Shown here one piece after another: positions 8,875-18,645 of a DNA stretch of 64,000 bases (positions within the stretch are counted from its first letter, which is position 1; the number at the start of each line of letters is the position of its first letter). The notes below the pieces were generated by a model. The model ran no database searches. It saw nothing but the letters and a program-made list of their open reading frames with translations, and was not told the origin of the DNA. A program made the position numbers and the translations under genes. Source of the DNA: Mariprofundus ferrinatatus (GTDB lineage Bacteria; Pseudomonadota; Zetaproteobacteria; Mariprofundales; Mariprofundaceae); the NCBI RefSeq assembly GCF_002795825.1, contig NZ_CP018800.1, forward strand, positions 2,200,213-2,264,212, written 5' to 3'.

Positions 8875-10355
8875 TCAATCCTGACTACAAGTACTCCGGA
8901 ACCTGCGGAATCCAGCATGAAGAGCCGCTGCTCTTCGAGCATGCCCACGATGCACCCGAAGCTCTCAATATGCCGGGTGTGGATGGCGACATCTCCCCTG
9001 AACTCGCCGCCTTTGCACGCAAGAGACCAACCAATATTCCGGGCCTGTCGGAGCCGGAAACGGTGCGCCATTTCGTTCGCCTTTCACAGTGGAACCACGG
9101 CATCGAAACAGGCTTCTATCCGCTCGGCTCCTGTACAATGAAGTACAATCCGCGTGTCAACGAGCAAGTGGTTCGTCTGCCGGGACTCGCCCATATTCAT
9201 CCGGATCAGCCGGAAGAGAGCGTTCAGGGTGCGCTGGAACTGCTCTATGAGCTGCAGCAGTGGCTGGGGGAAATATCCGGACTTCCGCATGTCACCCTGC
9301 AGCCTGCTGCCGGAGCACATGGCGAACTGGTTGGCCTGATGATGATCCGCGCCTGCCTCGATGCTCGCGGAGAATCAAATCGCCGCAAGGTACTGGTTCC
9401 CGACTCAGCCCACGGTACCAACCCTGCTTCCGCAGCACTCTGCGGCATGCAAACGGTTGAACTGAAATCGGGGGCTGACGGCCGCATCGATCTGGATGAA
9501 CTGAAAGCGCATCTGGATGGCGATACTGCTGCGCTGATGATGACCAACCCGAATACAGCCGGTGCTTTTGAATCGGATATCAGGGAGATTTGCCAACTGG
9601 TGCACGATGCCGGCGGCCTCGTTTATGGCGATGGCGCCAATCTCAATGCGCTGGTCGGCGTGGCCCGCCCCGGGGATATGGGCATCGACTGCCTGCATAT
9701 CAATGTGCATAAAACCTTCTCTACTCCGCATGGCGGTGGCGGCCCGGGTGGTGGCCCTGTCGTTGTGAATGAAACACTGGCCCCCTACCTGCCAGTTCCC
9801 CGCATAGAGAAACAGGGTAGTCAGTACAAGCTGATTCACCATGATCAACAATCGATTGGCCCGGTACTTGGCTCTGCAGGCCAGATCGGAGTCATGCTGC
9901 GCGCCAATGCCTATATCTCAGCCTTTGGCCGCGAGCATCTGCACAAGATTGCCGAAGATGCGGTGCTGAACGCCAACTATGTGCTGCACCGTCTGAAAGA
10001 GCGCTACCACGTACCGTTTGAAGGGCTCTGCAAGCATGAGTGCCTGCTCACCGACGAATATCAGAACAGTCACGGCGTAAAAACGCTCGACATTGCCAAA
10101 CGGCTGATCGATCTCGGCTTCCATCCGATGACCGTCTACTTCCCGCTGATCGTACATGGGGCGATGCTGATCGAACCGACCGAAACCGAGTCCCGCGAGA
10201 CGCTTGATGCCTTCTGCGATGCAATGCTGGAGATTGCGGATCAGTGTGAAGCCGGTGAAACAGAAATGCTGCACGATGCGCCGGTCAAACCGTTCCGCCG
10301 CAGGCTCGATGAGACCCAGGCAGCAAGAAAACCGGTACTGGTCTGGCAGGAGTAA
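8871..10355 (+). CDS. gcvPB: glycine dehydrogenase (decarboxylating) subunit 2
   Basis: The C-terminal, PLP-bearing half of the split P protein (494 residues). The Schiff-base lysine is Lys281 in HINVHKTFSTPHGGGGPG. The PDSAHGTNPASAA and YGDGANLNAL blocks of the PLP pocket are present, and FYPLGSCTMKYNP lies near residue 82. It is the last gene of the folD-gcv operon; the next plus-strand gene starts about 100 bp later and appears unrelated. Confidence 0.96.
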   Translation: MINPDYKYSGTCGIQHEEPLLFEHAHDAPEALNMPGVDGDISPELAAFARKRPTNIPGLSEPETVRHFVRLSQWNHGIETGFYPLGSCTMKYNPRVNEQVVRLPGLAHIHPDQPEESVQGALELLYELQQWLGEISGLPHVTLQPAAGAHGELVGLMMIRACLDARGESNRRKVLVPDSAHGTNPASAALCGMQTVELKSGADGRIDLDELKAHLDGDTAALMMTNPNTAGAFESDIREICQLVHDAGGLVYGDGANLNALVGVARPGDMGIDCLHINVHKTFSTPHGGGGPGGGPVVVNETLAPYLPVPRIEKQGSQYKLIHHDQQSIGPVLGSAGQIGVMLRANAYISAFGREHLHKIAEDAVLNANYVLHRLKERYHVPFEGLCKHECLLTDEYQNSHGVKTLDIAKRLIDLGFHPMTVYFPLIVHGAMLIEPTETESRETLDAFCDAMLEIADQCEAGETEMLHDAPVKPFRRRLDETQAARKPVLVWQE

Positions 10356-10458
10356 TCACGCTTCACCAGGAGAAGCCTGTATAGCTAAATTGTGAATGTC
10401 TGCTATGAATAAGGTGATGCAGTTCTCTGCTTCATCATCATTAACAGGGCGGAAATAT

Positions 10459-10929
10459 ATGGGCATTCACATCACGCTTCATGCAGGTCGTAACTTTATT
10501 CTCGCCATCTTTCATGGTCCCGTGACGGCCCATGAGTTAGAGAGCTTCGTAGATGAGCTGCTTCTGGATAAATATGACACCAAAGACAAAGTGCGACTGG
10601 CGATCCTGAGTGAGGGTGCATCCGCCTCCCTGTTGAGGTATCACACCATATGCGCCGCAGGAAAAAGGATGCGTCTCGGCAGGCATCGACAACACCGCGG
10701 AAAACTGGCCATTATCGCCAGAAGCAGGGTGGGTTTTGGTCTTGCCAAGATGTATCAGATGGCGACTGAAAAAGTTGAACCCAGCGAAATTCTGGTGCTG
10801 CATGGTGATGGCCTGGAATCAGCGACGCAATGGCTAGGCATCAGCGACCTTTCAGCCAACATCCGGCAGATCTTAAACTGCGTTGAGCAGGGTGTTGAGA
10901 GGGGATTATCTACTCAAATGATCCGCTAA
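10459..10929 (+). CDS. protein of unknown function (STAS-like size and pattern)
   Basis: I do not recognise this 156-residue protein. It begins MGIHITLHAGRNFILAIFHG, has alternating beta/alpha hydrophobicity, no membrane span and no cysteine-rich motif. The layout of short beta strands then a helix after SEGASASLL loosely recalls STAS/SpoIIAA-type domains, but this is only an impression. Start 10459 is preferred because GGCGGAAATAT precedes it; an ATG at 10396 would add 21 residues with no ribosome-binding site. Its 3' end overlaps the convergent lipoprotein gene by 20 bp. It follows gcvPB without an evident terminator and may be read through from that operon. Confidence 0.6.
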   Translation: MGIHITLHAGRNFILAIFHGPVTAHELESFVDELLLDKYDTKDKVRLAILSEGASASLLRYHTICAAGKRMRLGRHRQHRGKLAIIARSRVGFGLAKMYQMATEKVEPSEILVLHGDGLESATQWLGISDLSANIRQILNCVEQGVERGLSTQMIR

Positions 10930-11350
10930 AGCAGCGCTTTTCGACCACGAAATAACCGTGGGTTGAGGGCTGCTCGCTGTAACTTACGCGAATGCGCGCA
11001 TCCGGATTGAAGGTCTGGCTGGTACCGAAGATCACCTGCTCCTGGTGCGTCAGCATGGCATGTTGCGGATATACAAGCTCAAGCTGATCATCACCTTGCC
11101 AGCGGATGATCGCGTCAAAGCCATGGCGCATGGAAAAGCTGAACATGCTACTGTTAAATGACTCTGAGGCAGGGCGAACGTTGAGCTTCGTTTCCCGGTT
11201 CACATCCTGCACCCCATCTGAAACCAGATAGATTGTGGCGATTTCGCCCCCATCCGGTGAAGGGCACTCAAAGAGAATATCGGTTTTTTCACTGCCGCAA
11301 CCGGACATAAGCAGCAGGGGCAATGCGAATAAAACAGGCCTGAGGTTCAT
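10910..11350 (-). CDS. small predicted lipoprotein
   Basis: A 146-residue protein with an N-terminal signal (MNLRPVLFALPLLLMSGC) ending in a lipobox; cleavage is expected before Cys18, so it should be lipid-anchored in the envelope. The mature part is beta-rich with two further cysteines (FECPSPDG and EKRCFSG) that could form a disulfide. I know no family for it. The start overlaps the stop of the upstream flavoprotein gene by 4 nt, so the two are translationally coupled. Confidence 0.7.
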   Translation of the reverse strand: MNLRPVLFALPLLLMSGCGSEKTDILFECPSPDGGEIATIYLVSDGVQDVNRETKLNVRPASESFNSSMFSFSMRHGFDAIIRWQGDDQLELVYPQHAMLTHQEQVIFGTSQTFNPDARIRVSYSEQPSTHGYFVVEKRCFSGSFE

Positions 11351-12540
11351 ATCTGGCCGGACAGACGACTAAATTCGCTCTCCACCCGGGCAAGGCAGTC
11401 CTCAACCGCTACCCCTTCAAAGTAATTGCCAACCAGCGCCAGCGGTTTCCCATCCAGCAGCTCATCCACCTTAGCCATCAGTGTGTGATGCCCCATATCG
11501 GGTGCCGGCAGCCGGTTGGTTTTATGGAAAACCGCCACCAGCTTTCTTCTTTTCACATTCAGAAGCTTGCAGATACGCTCAACCTTCGCCTCATCGTCCA
11601 GCATCCCCGGCTTGAAATGAAATGCAAAGCCTCGCAATTCAGCATCTGCAATATAGTCGCGGGAAACAGCGGAATAGAAATCACCATCGACTGCAATAAT
11701 GCCTGCGACCGGATCCAGCTCCAGATCATTCCTGTTGATGACGATGCCGACCGACTCGATCTCCACCTCATTCACCCAGCCAAGCTGCTCTGCAACATCA
11801 GGAAAAGCCCCCTGCAACAGACGAGAGGCTGCCAGAACCGGCGTTGCAATCGCCAGTCGCTCGGCATGCAGGGTTGTATCGGCTAGTGCAACGGCAAATC
11901 CATGATTCTTGTCAAAAGTGATCTCCTCGATCTTTACCCCTGTCCTGCACTGCACGCGCTTCTCCAGTTCGCTGATAATACGGCTCAGCCCTTCAGGGAA
12001 GGTGTAGCTGCGCATCACACTTTTATCGCGGGGCCGTTTACGGAAAAGCATGTCGGCAGGCACCTCGTCAGCCTGCTGGCAGATCACGGCGTTAAAGGCG
12101 TGGCGGAATACATTTTGATAGTTTTTCGGCCCGACAATGGCGCGATAGTAGTCAGCCACTGATTTGCCATCCTTCGTGGCCGAAAAGATGCGCCATGCGT
12201 TGGCAAACAGTTCAAGGAATTTCAGCCGAGAAGGAATTGAAACCAGCTGCTCATCGGCCAGCATCTTGTAGCTCTGCTTCTCACGTGCGCTGAGCTGATC
12301 CATCAGTCCCAGTTTGTCGAAAATTTTCAATAACCGTCCGTAGGAGTTGAAGCAGGTGTGCGTCCCCATCTCCAGCCAGAAAGGCTTTTCACCCGCAACC
12401 GTGGCCGAATCAAAGCAGCCGCCGGCCCGCTCGCTCTTCTCCAGTACCAGCACCTTCTGCCCGGCCATCTTCGCTTCAAATGCCATCGCCAGACCGGAAA
12501 TCCCGGCGCCGACAACTATCAGATCGTATCGCTCACTCAT
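11347..12540 (-). CDS. FAD-dependent protoporphyrinogen-oxidase-like protein (HemY/PPOX family)
   Basis: A 397-residue flavoprotein of the amine-oxidase/PPOX fold. The FAD-binding dinucleotide motif is IVVGAGISGLAMAFEA near 9-24, with a second Glu-ended strand (VLVLEKSERAGG). The C-terminal block LALVGNYFEGVAVEDCL closely resembles the closing FAD motif of PPOX/HemY enzymes. That suggests six-electron oxidation of protoporphyrinogen IX in haem synthesis. It is shorter than typical HemY (450-480), so another porphyrin- or carotenoid-like substrate cannot be excluded. It diverges from the aminotransferase at 12605 across 64 bp and overlaps the lipoprotein gene downstream by 4 nt. Confidence 0.65.
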   Translation of the reverse strand: MSERYDLIVVGAGISGLAMAFEAKMAGQKVLVLEKSERAGGCFDSATVAGEKPFWLEMGTHTCFNSYGRLLKIFDKLGLMDQLSAREKQSYKMLADEQLVSIPSRLKFLELFANAWRIFSATKDGKSVADYYRAIVGPKNYQNVFRHAFNAVICQQADEVPADMLFRKRPRDKSVMRSYTFPEGLSRIISELEKRVQCRTGVKIEEITFDKNHGFAVALADTTLHAERLAIATPVLAASRLLQGAFPDVAEQLGWVNEVEIESVGIVINRNDLELDPVAGIIAVDGDFYSAVSRDYIADAELRGFAFHFKPGMLDDEAKVERICKLLNVKRRKLVAVFHKTNRLPAPDMGHHTLMAKVDELLDGKPLALVGNYFEGVAVEDCLARVESEFSRLSGQI

Positions 12541-12604
12541 GCTGCGACTCTATGCTATTCAGTGCCGTCAGGACAAACCTGAATCCATCGTTTAAGCTGC
12601 CGGC

Positions 12605-13756
12605 ATGCGAAGAATTGATCAGATTGAACCGTTCCGTGTAATGCAGCTGCTCGAGCGCGCCAAGGAGCTGGAGGCCGAAGGGCAGAAGATTATCCATATG
12701 GAGATCGGCGAACCCGATTTCCCAACCCCCCCTTCAGTCATCGAAGCTGCGAAAGCCGCCCTCGATAGCGGAGACAACTATTATACCCCGTCCACCGGAA
12801 ACCCTAAACTGCAAAAGGCGTTGTCGCAGTGGTATCTGGGCGAATACGGTGTTGCCGTTGCCCCCGAACGCATTCTGATCACCCCAGGCACATCCGGTGC
12901 ATTCAGCCTGATCTATGCGACCCTGCTTGAGGCGGGTGAATCAGTGCTTCTCTCCGACCCCGGCTACCCCTGCCAGCGCAACTTTATTCGCCTTGCAGGG
13001 GGCGAGCCTCTCAACATCCCGGTTAGCCCCGAAACGCGCTACCACCTCTCAGCCGGACTGATCGAGCATCACTGGAAAGCGGGAACACGCGCCGCCGTGG
13101 TGATCAATCCATCCAACCCTACCGGAACACTGATCGATGATGGGGAGTTGAAAAAAGTAGCTGACAGTTGCCGCAGGCTGGGCGGATACCTGATTTCCGA
13201 TGAGATATACCATGGCCTCACCTATGGCGCCAAAGCGCGCTGTGCCCTGGAGTTCAGTGATGACGCCATTATCGTCAACGGCTTCTCCAAACGCTGGGCC
13301 ATGACCGGCTGGCGCATCGGCTGGGTCATCGTGCCTGACAGCCTGATCGATGCCTGCCGCCGGGTGATGCAGAATATCTTTATTGCCGCTCCCACCCTTT
13401 CGCAATATGCGGCGATCAGGGCCCTTGCGGCCAGTGATGAAATTGAAGTCATGCGCAGGGCCTATGATGAACGGCGCAGCTATCTTTTAAGTGAGCTGCC
13501 AAAGCTCGGATTCGATATTGTGGTGGAACCGCAGGGGGCATTTTACATTTACGCCAATGTCAGCAGGCTCACCGATGACTCGCGCAGTTTCTGCTGGCAG
13601 ATGCTTGAAAAAGCCGGCGTGGCGATCACTCCGGGCGAGGATTTTGGCAGTTACCGGTCGGATCAACATGTGCGCTTCTCCTATGCCACGGGACTTGAAG
13701 ATATCCGTGAAGGTGTCGACAGGATTCGCCGATACCTGAGCCTCGCCACGAAATAA
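12605..13756 (+). CDS. class I/II PLP-dependent aminotransferase
   Basis: A 383-residue fold-type I aminotransferase. PLP contacts are visible: the GEPDFPTP substrate motif at 35-42, NPSNPTGTL at about 168-176, the DEIY Asp at 199 and the Schiff-base Lys229 in NGFSKRWAMTGWRIGW. The sequence is of the aspartate/alanine aminotransferase type with broad specificity; the exact amino acid partner cannot be told. It is a single gene between the divergent flavoprotein gene and secA; 112 bp separate it from secA. Confidence 0.88.
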   Translation: MRRIDQIEPFRVMQLLERAKELEAEGQKIIHMEIGEPDFPTPPSVIEAAKAALDSGDNYYTPSTGNPKLQKALSQWYLGEYGVAVAPERILITPGTSGAFSLIYATLLEAGESVLLSDPGYPCQRNFIRLAGGEPLNIPVSPETRYHLSAGLIEHHWKAGTRAAVVINPSNPTGTLIDDGELKKVADSCRRLGGYLISDEIYHGLTYGAKARCALEFSDDAIIVNGFSKRWAMTGWRIGWVIVPDSLIDACRRVMQNIFIAAPTLSQYAAIRALAASDEIEVMRRAYDERRSYLLSELPKLGFDIVVEPQGAFYIYANVSRLTDDSRSFCWQMLEKAGVAITPGEDFGSYRSDQHVRFSYATGLEDIREGVDRIRRYLSLATK

Positions 13757-13817
13757 CCGTTTTATTCCCTGATTCGCTTCGTCTTTGCGGCTTACGATGC
13801 TATGCTGCGCATCCAAT

Positions 13818-13833
13818 GACGCCTGCCGGCGTC
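13818..13833 (+). other. perfect hairpin in the secA upstream region
   Basis: GACGCC-TGCC-GGCGTC forms a perfect 6-bp GC-rich stem with a four-base loop, 35 bp before the secA ATG. No T run follows, so it is not an intrinsic terminator. It could be a leader structure or coincidence. Confidence 0.35.
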
Positions 13834-13868
13834 GACAGCTTTGAGATCAAACCGGAGAACACACCATC

Positions 13869-16520
13869 ATGTTTAATGTCCTGACCAAACTGTTCGGTAG
13901 CCGCAACGACCGTTTACTGAAAGAACTATGGCCCATGGCCGAACAGATTAACGCGCTGGAAGCCGACATGCAGGCACTCTCCGATGAAGAGCTGGCCGGA
14001 AAAACTGTTGAGTTCCGTCAGCGTATTGCAGATGGTGCAACCGTTGATGACCTTCTTTTCGAAGCCTTTGCCGTGGTACGCGAAGCATCAGTGCGAGCCC
14101 TCGGCATGCGCCATTTCGATGTACAGTTGATCGGCGGCATCATCCTGCATCAGGGCAAGATTGCCGAAATGAAGACCGGTGAAGGTAAAACCCTGACCGC
14201 AACCCTGCCTGTTTATCTCAATGCACTGCCCGGCAAGGGCGCGCATGTCATTACCGTGAATGACTACCTGGCAAGACGCGATGCGGAAAACATGGGCAAA
14301 CTCTATGGATTCCTGGGCCTCTCCACCGGCGTTATCGTGCATGGCATCAGCAATGAAGAGCGCCAGCAGGCTTACGCTTCCGATATCACCTACGGCACCA
14401 ACAACGAATTCGGTTTCGATTACCTGCGCGACAACATGGCATTCTCCGCCGAGGAGCTGGTACAGCGTGGCCACCACTACGCGATCGTCGATGAAGTGGA
14501 CTCGATCCTGATTGATGAGGCACGTACGCCGCTGATCATCTCCGGCCCTGCCGAGCAGGCGACCGAGCTCTACAAGCAGGCGGACGGCCTGATCAAGCAG
14601 CTTAACGAAGAGGATTACGAAAAGGATGAAAAAGATCGCGCCATCTCCTATACCGAGATCGGCAACGATCATGTCGAGGAACTCTTCCGCAACGCGGGAC
14701 TGCTGATCAACGGCAACCTCTATGATCCTGAAAACGTCAATCTGATGCATGCCGCCACACAGGCACTGCGCGCCAACCACCTGTTTGCCCGCGAAAAGGA
14801 TTATATTGTGCGTAGCGATGAGGTGATCATCATCGACGAGTTCACCGGCCGCATGATGCCGGGGCGCCGCTACTCCGATGGCCTGCATCAGGCTTTGGAG
14901 GCCAAGGAGGGGGTAACGGTTCAGCCTGAAAACCAGACACTGGCTTCAATCACCTTCCAGAACTACTTCCGCATGTATGACAAGCTGGCCGGCATGACCG
15001 GCACGGCAGATACGGAAGCGGAAGAGTTCCAGAAAATCTACAGCCTGGAAGTGGTCATCGTACCGACCAACAAGGATATGATCCGTAACGATGTCGCCGA
15101 TGTGATCTATCGCGATACCGAGGACAAGTTCAACGCGATCGTCAGCGATATTGAAACCGTGCACAAAGAGGGGGCCCCGCTACTGGTCGGCACCACCTCG
15201 ATCGAAAAATCCGAATACCTCTCCGAGCTGCTGAAAAAGAAAGGCATCAAACATGAGGTTCTCAACGCCAAGCACCATGAACGCGAGGCGGAGATCGTTG
15301 CCCAGGCCGGTCGCAAGAATGCGGTTACCATCGCCACCAACATGGCCGGCCGCGGTACCGACATCATGCTCGGCGGCAATCCCGACATGCTCATCTCCCA
15401 GCTCCCACAGGGCCTCTCGGAGGCCGACCGCAAGACCAAAGCGAAGGAGATTCGTGAAGCATGTCAGGCAGAACATGTTGAGGTAGTAGAGCTTGGAGGC
15501 CTGCATATTCTCGGTACCGAGCGTCATGAATCCCGTCGCATCGACAACCAGCTGCGAGGCCGTTCCGGTCGTCAGGGCGATCCGGGTGTAACCCGCTTCT
15601 ACCTCTCCCTTGAAGATGACCTGATGCGCATCTTCGGTGGAGAAAAGATGCAGTCGATGCTGACCAAGATGGGCTTCGAACAGGGCGAAGCGATCGAACA
15701 TCCATGGGTCACCAAGGCTATTGAGAACTCACAGAAGAAGGTTGAGGGTCGCAACTTTGATATTCGCAAGCAGCTGCTTGAGTACGATGATGTAATGAAC
15801 CAGCAGCGCGATGTGGTTTATTCGCAGCGCCGTGAGTTGCTTAGAGCCGATGATGTCGCCGATGTCATTGACGACATGCAGGCGGACCTTGCAGCTCACC
15901 TTGCTGCCGAGTTCCTCGATGGCCATCCTGAAGCGTGGCACATGGATGAGCTGAAAGATGCGCTGATGGAGCGGCTGACTGTGGAGAGCGACCCTCAGGC
16001 ATGGCTGGCCAGTGATGATGTTGATACTGCAGACGATATGGCTGTCAAAATCAAGGAAGCGCTGCAGGCGCATATGGCTGCCAAGGAGGCAATCACAGGG
16101 GCTGAGCAGATGCGCGGCTTCGAGAAGTACCTCGTGCTAAACATTCTAGATCACCACTGGAAAGAGCACCTGCTGGCGATGGACCACCTGCGCCAGAGTG
16201 TCGGCCTTCGCGGTTACGCCCAGAAGCAGCCGATTCAGGAGTACAAGCGCGAATCATTCGAACTGTTCGAAGGCATGCTCGATAAAGTGCGCGAACAGAC
16301 CATGGTCGCCCTGCACAGTGTACAGGTAGAGCAGCAGGCACCCATCGTGGAAGAACCTGCACGCGAGGACCCATCCAAGGTCAATTACAGCCACGGTGCT
16401 GACGAAACGGATGAAGATCACCACACCTACAAACGAGAGCACCCCAAGGTTGGTCGTAATGATCCATGTCCGTGCGGTTCCGGAAAAAAATACAAGCAGT
16501 GCCACGGCAGGCGGAATTAA
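13869..16520 (+). CDS. secA: preprotein translocase ATPase SecA
   Basis: The motor that pushes unfolded preproteins through SecYEG at the inner membrane. At 883 residues it is full length. Visible are the Walker A TGEGKT at 103-108, the DEAD-type [13 protein letters not shown], the [12 protein letters not shown] block, helicase motifs [10 protein letters not shown] and [13 protein letters not shown], and a C-terminal zinc site [14 protein letters not shown] that binds SecB or the ribosome. The ATG is preceded by GGAGA. No secM-like arrest peptide is seen upstream. argJ follows after 58 bp on the same strand. Confidence 0.98.
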   Translation: MFNVLTKLFGSRNDRLLKELWPMAEQINALEADMQALSDEELAGKTVEFRQRIADGATVDDLLFEAFAVVREASVRALGMRHFDVQLIGGIILHQGKIAEMKTGEGKTLTATLPVYLNALPGKGAHVITVNDYLARRDAENMGKLYGFLGLSTGVIVHGISNEERQQAYASDITYGTNNEFGFDYLRDNMAFSAEELVQRGHHYAIVDEVDSILIDEARTPLIISGPAEQATELYKQADGLIKQLNEEDYEKDEKDRAISYTEIGNDHVEELFRNAGLLINGNLYDPENVNLMHAATQALRANHLFAREKDYIVRSDEVIIIDEFTGRMMPGRRYSDGLHQALEAKEGVTVQPENQTLASITFQNYFRMYDKLAGMTGTADTEAEEFQKIYSLEVVIVPTNKDMIRNDVADVIYRDTEDKFNAIVSDIETVHKEGAPLLVGTTSIEKSEYLSELLKKKGIKHEVLNAKHHEREAEIVAQAGRKNAVTIATNMAGRGTDIMLGGNPDMLISQLPQGLSEADRKTKAKEIREACQAEHVEVVELGGLHILGTERHESRRIDNQLRGRSGRQGDPGVTRFYLSLEDDLMRIFGGEKMQSMLTKMGFEQGEAIEHPWVTKAIENSQKKVEGRNFDIRKQLLEYDDVMNQQRDVVYSQRRELLRADDVADVIDDMQADLAAHLAAEFLDGHPEAWHMDELKDALMERLTVESDPQAWLASDDVDTADDMAVKIKEALQAHMAAKEAITGAEQMRGFEKYLVLNILDHHWKEHLLAMDHLRQSVGLRGYAQKQPIQEYKRESFELFEGMLDKVREQTMVALHSVQVEQQAPIVEEPAREDPSKVNYSHGADETDEDHHTYKREHPKVGRNDPCPCGSGKKYKQCHGRRN

Positions 16521-16578
16521 TCGCCGACCGAATGGGAAAGCTGCACAAGATTAGGATTACGATCGAGGCCCATACATC

Positions 16579-17802
16579 ATGTCTGTAAACCCACCGAACC
16601 AGAAGCATCCGCTGCCTGTTCCCGGCTTCAAAGTCGGCACTGCCTCATGCGGCGTGAAGTCGCCTGCACTGCGTGGAAAGCGCCAGGATGTGACACTGAT
16701 TGTCGCCGAGTGCGCCTGTCACGCGGCCGGCGTTTTTACAAAAAACCGCTTCCGCGCTGCCTGCGTTCGCAGCGGCGAGAAGACCCTCGCATCAAACAGT
16801 GAAAATGTACGTGCCATTGTAGCCAATGCAGGCAATGCCAATGCAGGGCTTGGTGAAATGGAAACGGTCTGGGCACGCCAGCTTATTGAGACCGGTGCCG
16901 AGGCTGCAGGCGTCGTTTCTGACAGCGTACTCTCCGCCTCGACCGGCGTCATCGGCACTCCGTTCCCAATCGAACGTATTCAGGAGAAGATGCATGAAGC
17001 CTCTGACTCTCTTGCTGCGGATAACTGGGAGGCCGCAGCACATGCCATCCGCACCACCGACACCTTCGCCAAGTGGTCCTCGGCTGAGATAGAGATCGAG
17101 GGCAACCGTTATACGCTGACAGGCATTGCCAAAGGCAGCGGTATGATCCATCCGAACATGGCAACGATGCTCGCTTTTGTTGCCACCGATGCACCGATCA
17201 AAGCGGCCGAACTTGGCCCTATGCTCAAACGTGCCGCCGACCGCTCGTTCAATTGCATCTCGGTGGATGGCGACACTTCAACCAACGACACCCTGTATCT
17301 GCTCTCCTCCGGCATAGGGCTCGGTCATGCACCGCTTGCAGACACATCCCTCTTCGAGCATGCGCTGACTGAACTCTGCATCGAACTTGCCACGCAGATC
17401 GTTCGTGATGGTGAGGGTGTCTCAAAGTTTGTCACCATTGAGGTTTCCGGCGCAGCGTGCGAGGCGGATGCCCGTACTGTCGGTCGAGCAGTTGCTGTAT
17501 CTCCACTTGTAAAAACCGCTTTTGCAGGCAGTGATGCCAACTGGGGACGCATACTCTCCGCAGTAGGTAATTCGGGCATAGCCATCGACACCAACCGCAT
17601 CACCCTCTCGGCCGATGATGTGCTGATGTTCGAGAAGGGCAACCTGCATCCGGATTACAGCGATGAGCAGGGTATGGCGGTATTCAGTCAGGATGAGTTC
17701 ACCATCTCGCTCGACCTCGGCATGGGCGATGCGCAAGCAACCGTCTGGACTGGAGATCTGACCCACGAATATATCACCATTAACGCAGAGTACCGGACCT
17801 GA
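16579..17802 (+). CDS. argJ: bifunctional ornithine acetyltransferase / N-acetylglutamate synthase
   Basis: It recycles the acetyl group from N-acetylornithine to glutamate in arginine synthesis, and in some species also acetylates glutamate from acetyl-CoA. At 407 residues it is full length. The self-cleavage site is Ala195-Thr196 in [16 protein letters not shown], with Thr196 the new N-terminal nucleophile of the beta chain. The oxyanion-hole region resembles [11 protein letters not shown]. The C-terminal SDANWGRI motif is present. argG, argF and argD lie at 48-51.6 kb. Its TGA overlaps the CTG proposed as start of the Nudix gene. Confidence 0.96.
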   Translation: MSVNPPNQKHPLPVPGFKVGTASCGVKSPALRGKRQDVTLIVAECACHAAGVFTKNRFRAACVRSGEKTLASNSENVRAIVANAGNANAGLGEMETVWARQLIETGAEAAGVVSDSVLSASTGVIGTPFPIERIQEKMHEASDSLAADNWEAAAHAIRTTDTFAKWSSAEIEIEGNRYTLTGIAKGSGMIHPNMATMLAFVATDAPIKAAELGPMLKRAADRSFNCISVDGDTSTNDTLYLLSSGIGLGHAPLADTSLFEHALTELCIELATQIVRDGEGVSKFVTIEVSGAACEADARTVGRAVAVSPLVKTAFAGSDANWGRILSAVGNSGIAIDTNRITLSADDVLMFEKGNLHPDYSDEQGMAVFSQDEFTISLDLGMGDAQATVWTGDLTHEYITINAEYRT

Positions 17803-18185
17803 GAACCCGCAATATCGCACTGATCGCTCCCTTTGATCGCGAAGGGAACGTACTGCTTCTCAAGCGTAGCGCCAGTCAGCACTGCGGAGCCCTCTGGTCA
17901 TTCCCAGGCGGCAAGATTGAGGTCGGAGAGAAGCCAAAAGAGGCTGCCATGCGCGAGCTTCAGGAGGAGACGGGGCTGTCGGGGGACAACTGGAAGCTGC
18001 TCGGCATGCACCACTTTGAATATCCTGACAGGATTCTCCATTTTCTCCTATTCAGCTGCATTTGCGGTGAACCGGGAACCCTGAATGCCGAATCAGAACA
18101 TGCATGGGTATCCATTGATGAACTGGAGAGTTATCCAATGCCCGAAGCCAATCTCGGCATGCTTCCGCTCATTTCCGGAGTTTAA
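17799..18185 (+). CDS. Nudix hydrolase, MutT-like, probable CTG start
   Basis: A 128-residue MutT-type protein: R-T-R-N-I-A-L-I then the complete Nudix box GGKIEVGE...RELQEETGL at about 49-72. MutT enzymes hydrolyse oxidised nucleotides such as 8-oxo-dGTP. The first ATG in frame, at 17949, falls inside the Nudix box and cannot be the start. Between the in-frame stop at 17781 and that ATG there is no ATG, GTG or TTG. The best candidate is CTG at 17799, which overlaps the argJ stop as CTGA, with AGAG 8 nt upstream. A sequencing error or re-initiation are alternatives. Confidence 0.82.
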   Translation: MRTRNIALIAPFDREGNVLLLKRSASQHCGALWSFPGGKIEVGEKPKEAAMRELQEETGLSGDNWKLLGMHHFEYPDRILHFLLFSCICGEPGTLNAESEHAWVSIDELESYPMPEANLGMLPLISGV

Positions 18186-18187
18186 CT

Positions 18188-18547
18188 TTACAGCCAGCCA
18201 CCCGGCAGAGGACGCAACCACGATACGCCAGGCCTGTGGTGCCGCTGGATGGTCGCCTCACGATAGTACTCCAGCATACGTGCTACATACTCAAGAATCG
18301 CCTGATTCTCATCATTGGCCGTTATTTTCTCAGGGATATAGGCGTGTGACATTGCCGGGGTCTTGAGTGCAAAATTGGCTTGTATTTTATATGTTCTGTG
18401 CTGAGGCCGGGTCGTAAGAATATCCCAGTGAGCCCGAATGGTGATAATCCGTGCGATCCCCTTCAGCTTAAACGAAACACCACCCTCCCTGATCCTAAGT
18501 CGTTCAAGTTCCTCAAAATTGAATAGTCTGTATAGAGAAGCAGCCAT
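18188..18547 (-). CDS. protein of unknown function, 119 residues
   Basis: It is not a family I recognise. It begins MAASLYRLFNFEELERL, contains a basic beta-rich middle (ISFKLKGI-type strands, then RTYKIQANFALK) and a helix ENQAILEYVARMLEYY, and ends in a proline/glycine tail. No signal peptide or membrane span is seen. The start at 18547 is favoured by GGAGG at about 7 nt spacing; 18562 is the next option. It is convergent with the Nudix gene, with only 2 bp between their stop codons. It could be read alone from upstream sequence at 18548-18645. Confidence 0.6.
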   Translation of the reverse strand: MAASLYRLFNFEELERLRIREGGVSFKLKGIARIITIRAHWDILTTRPQHRTYKIQANFALKTPAMSHAYIPEKITANDENQAILEYVARMLEYYREATIQRHHRPGVSWLRPLPGGWL

Positions 18548-18645
18548 ACTTGCCTCCATCAATATGCCAAACTGGAGAAGCAGATACAGATTAACAGGCA
18601 GGATGATGATTCCGCTGTGATGTGGGCAACAAATTATTGTTCGGC

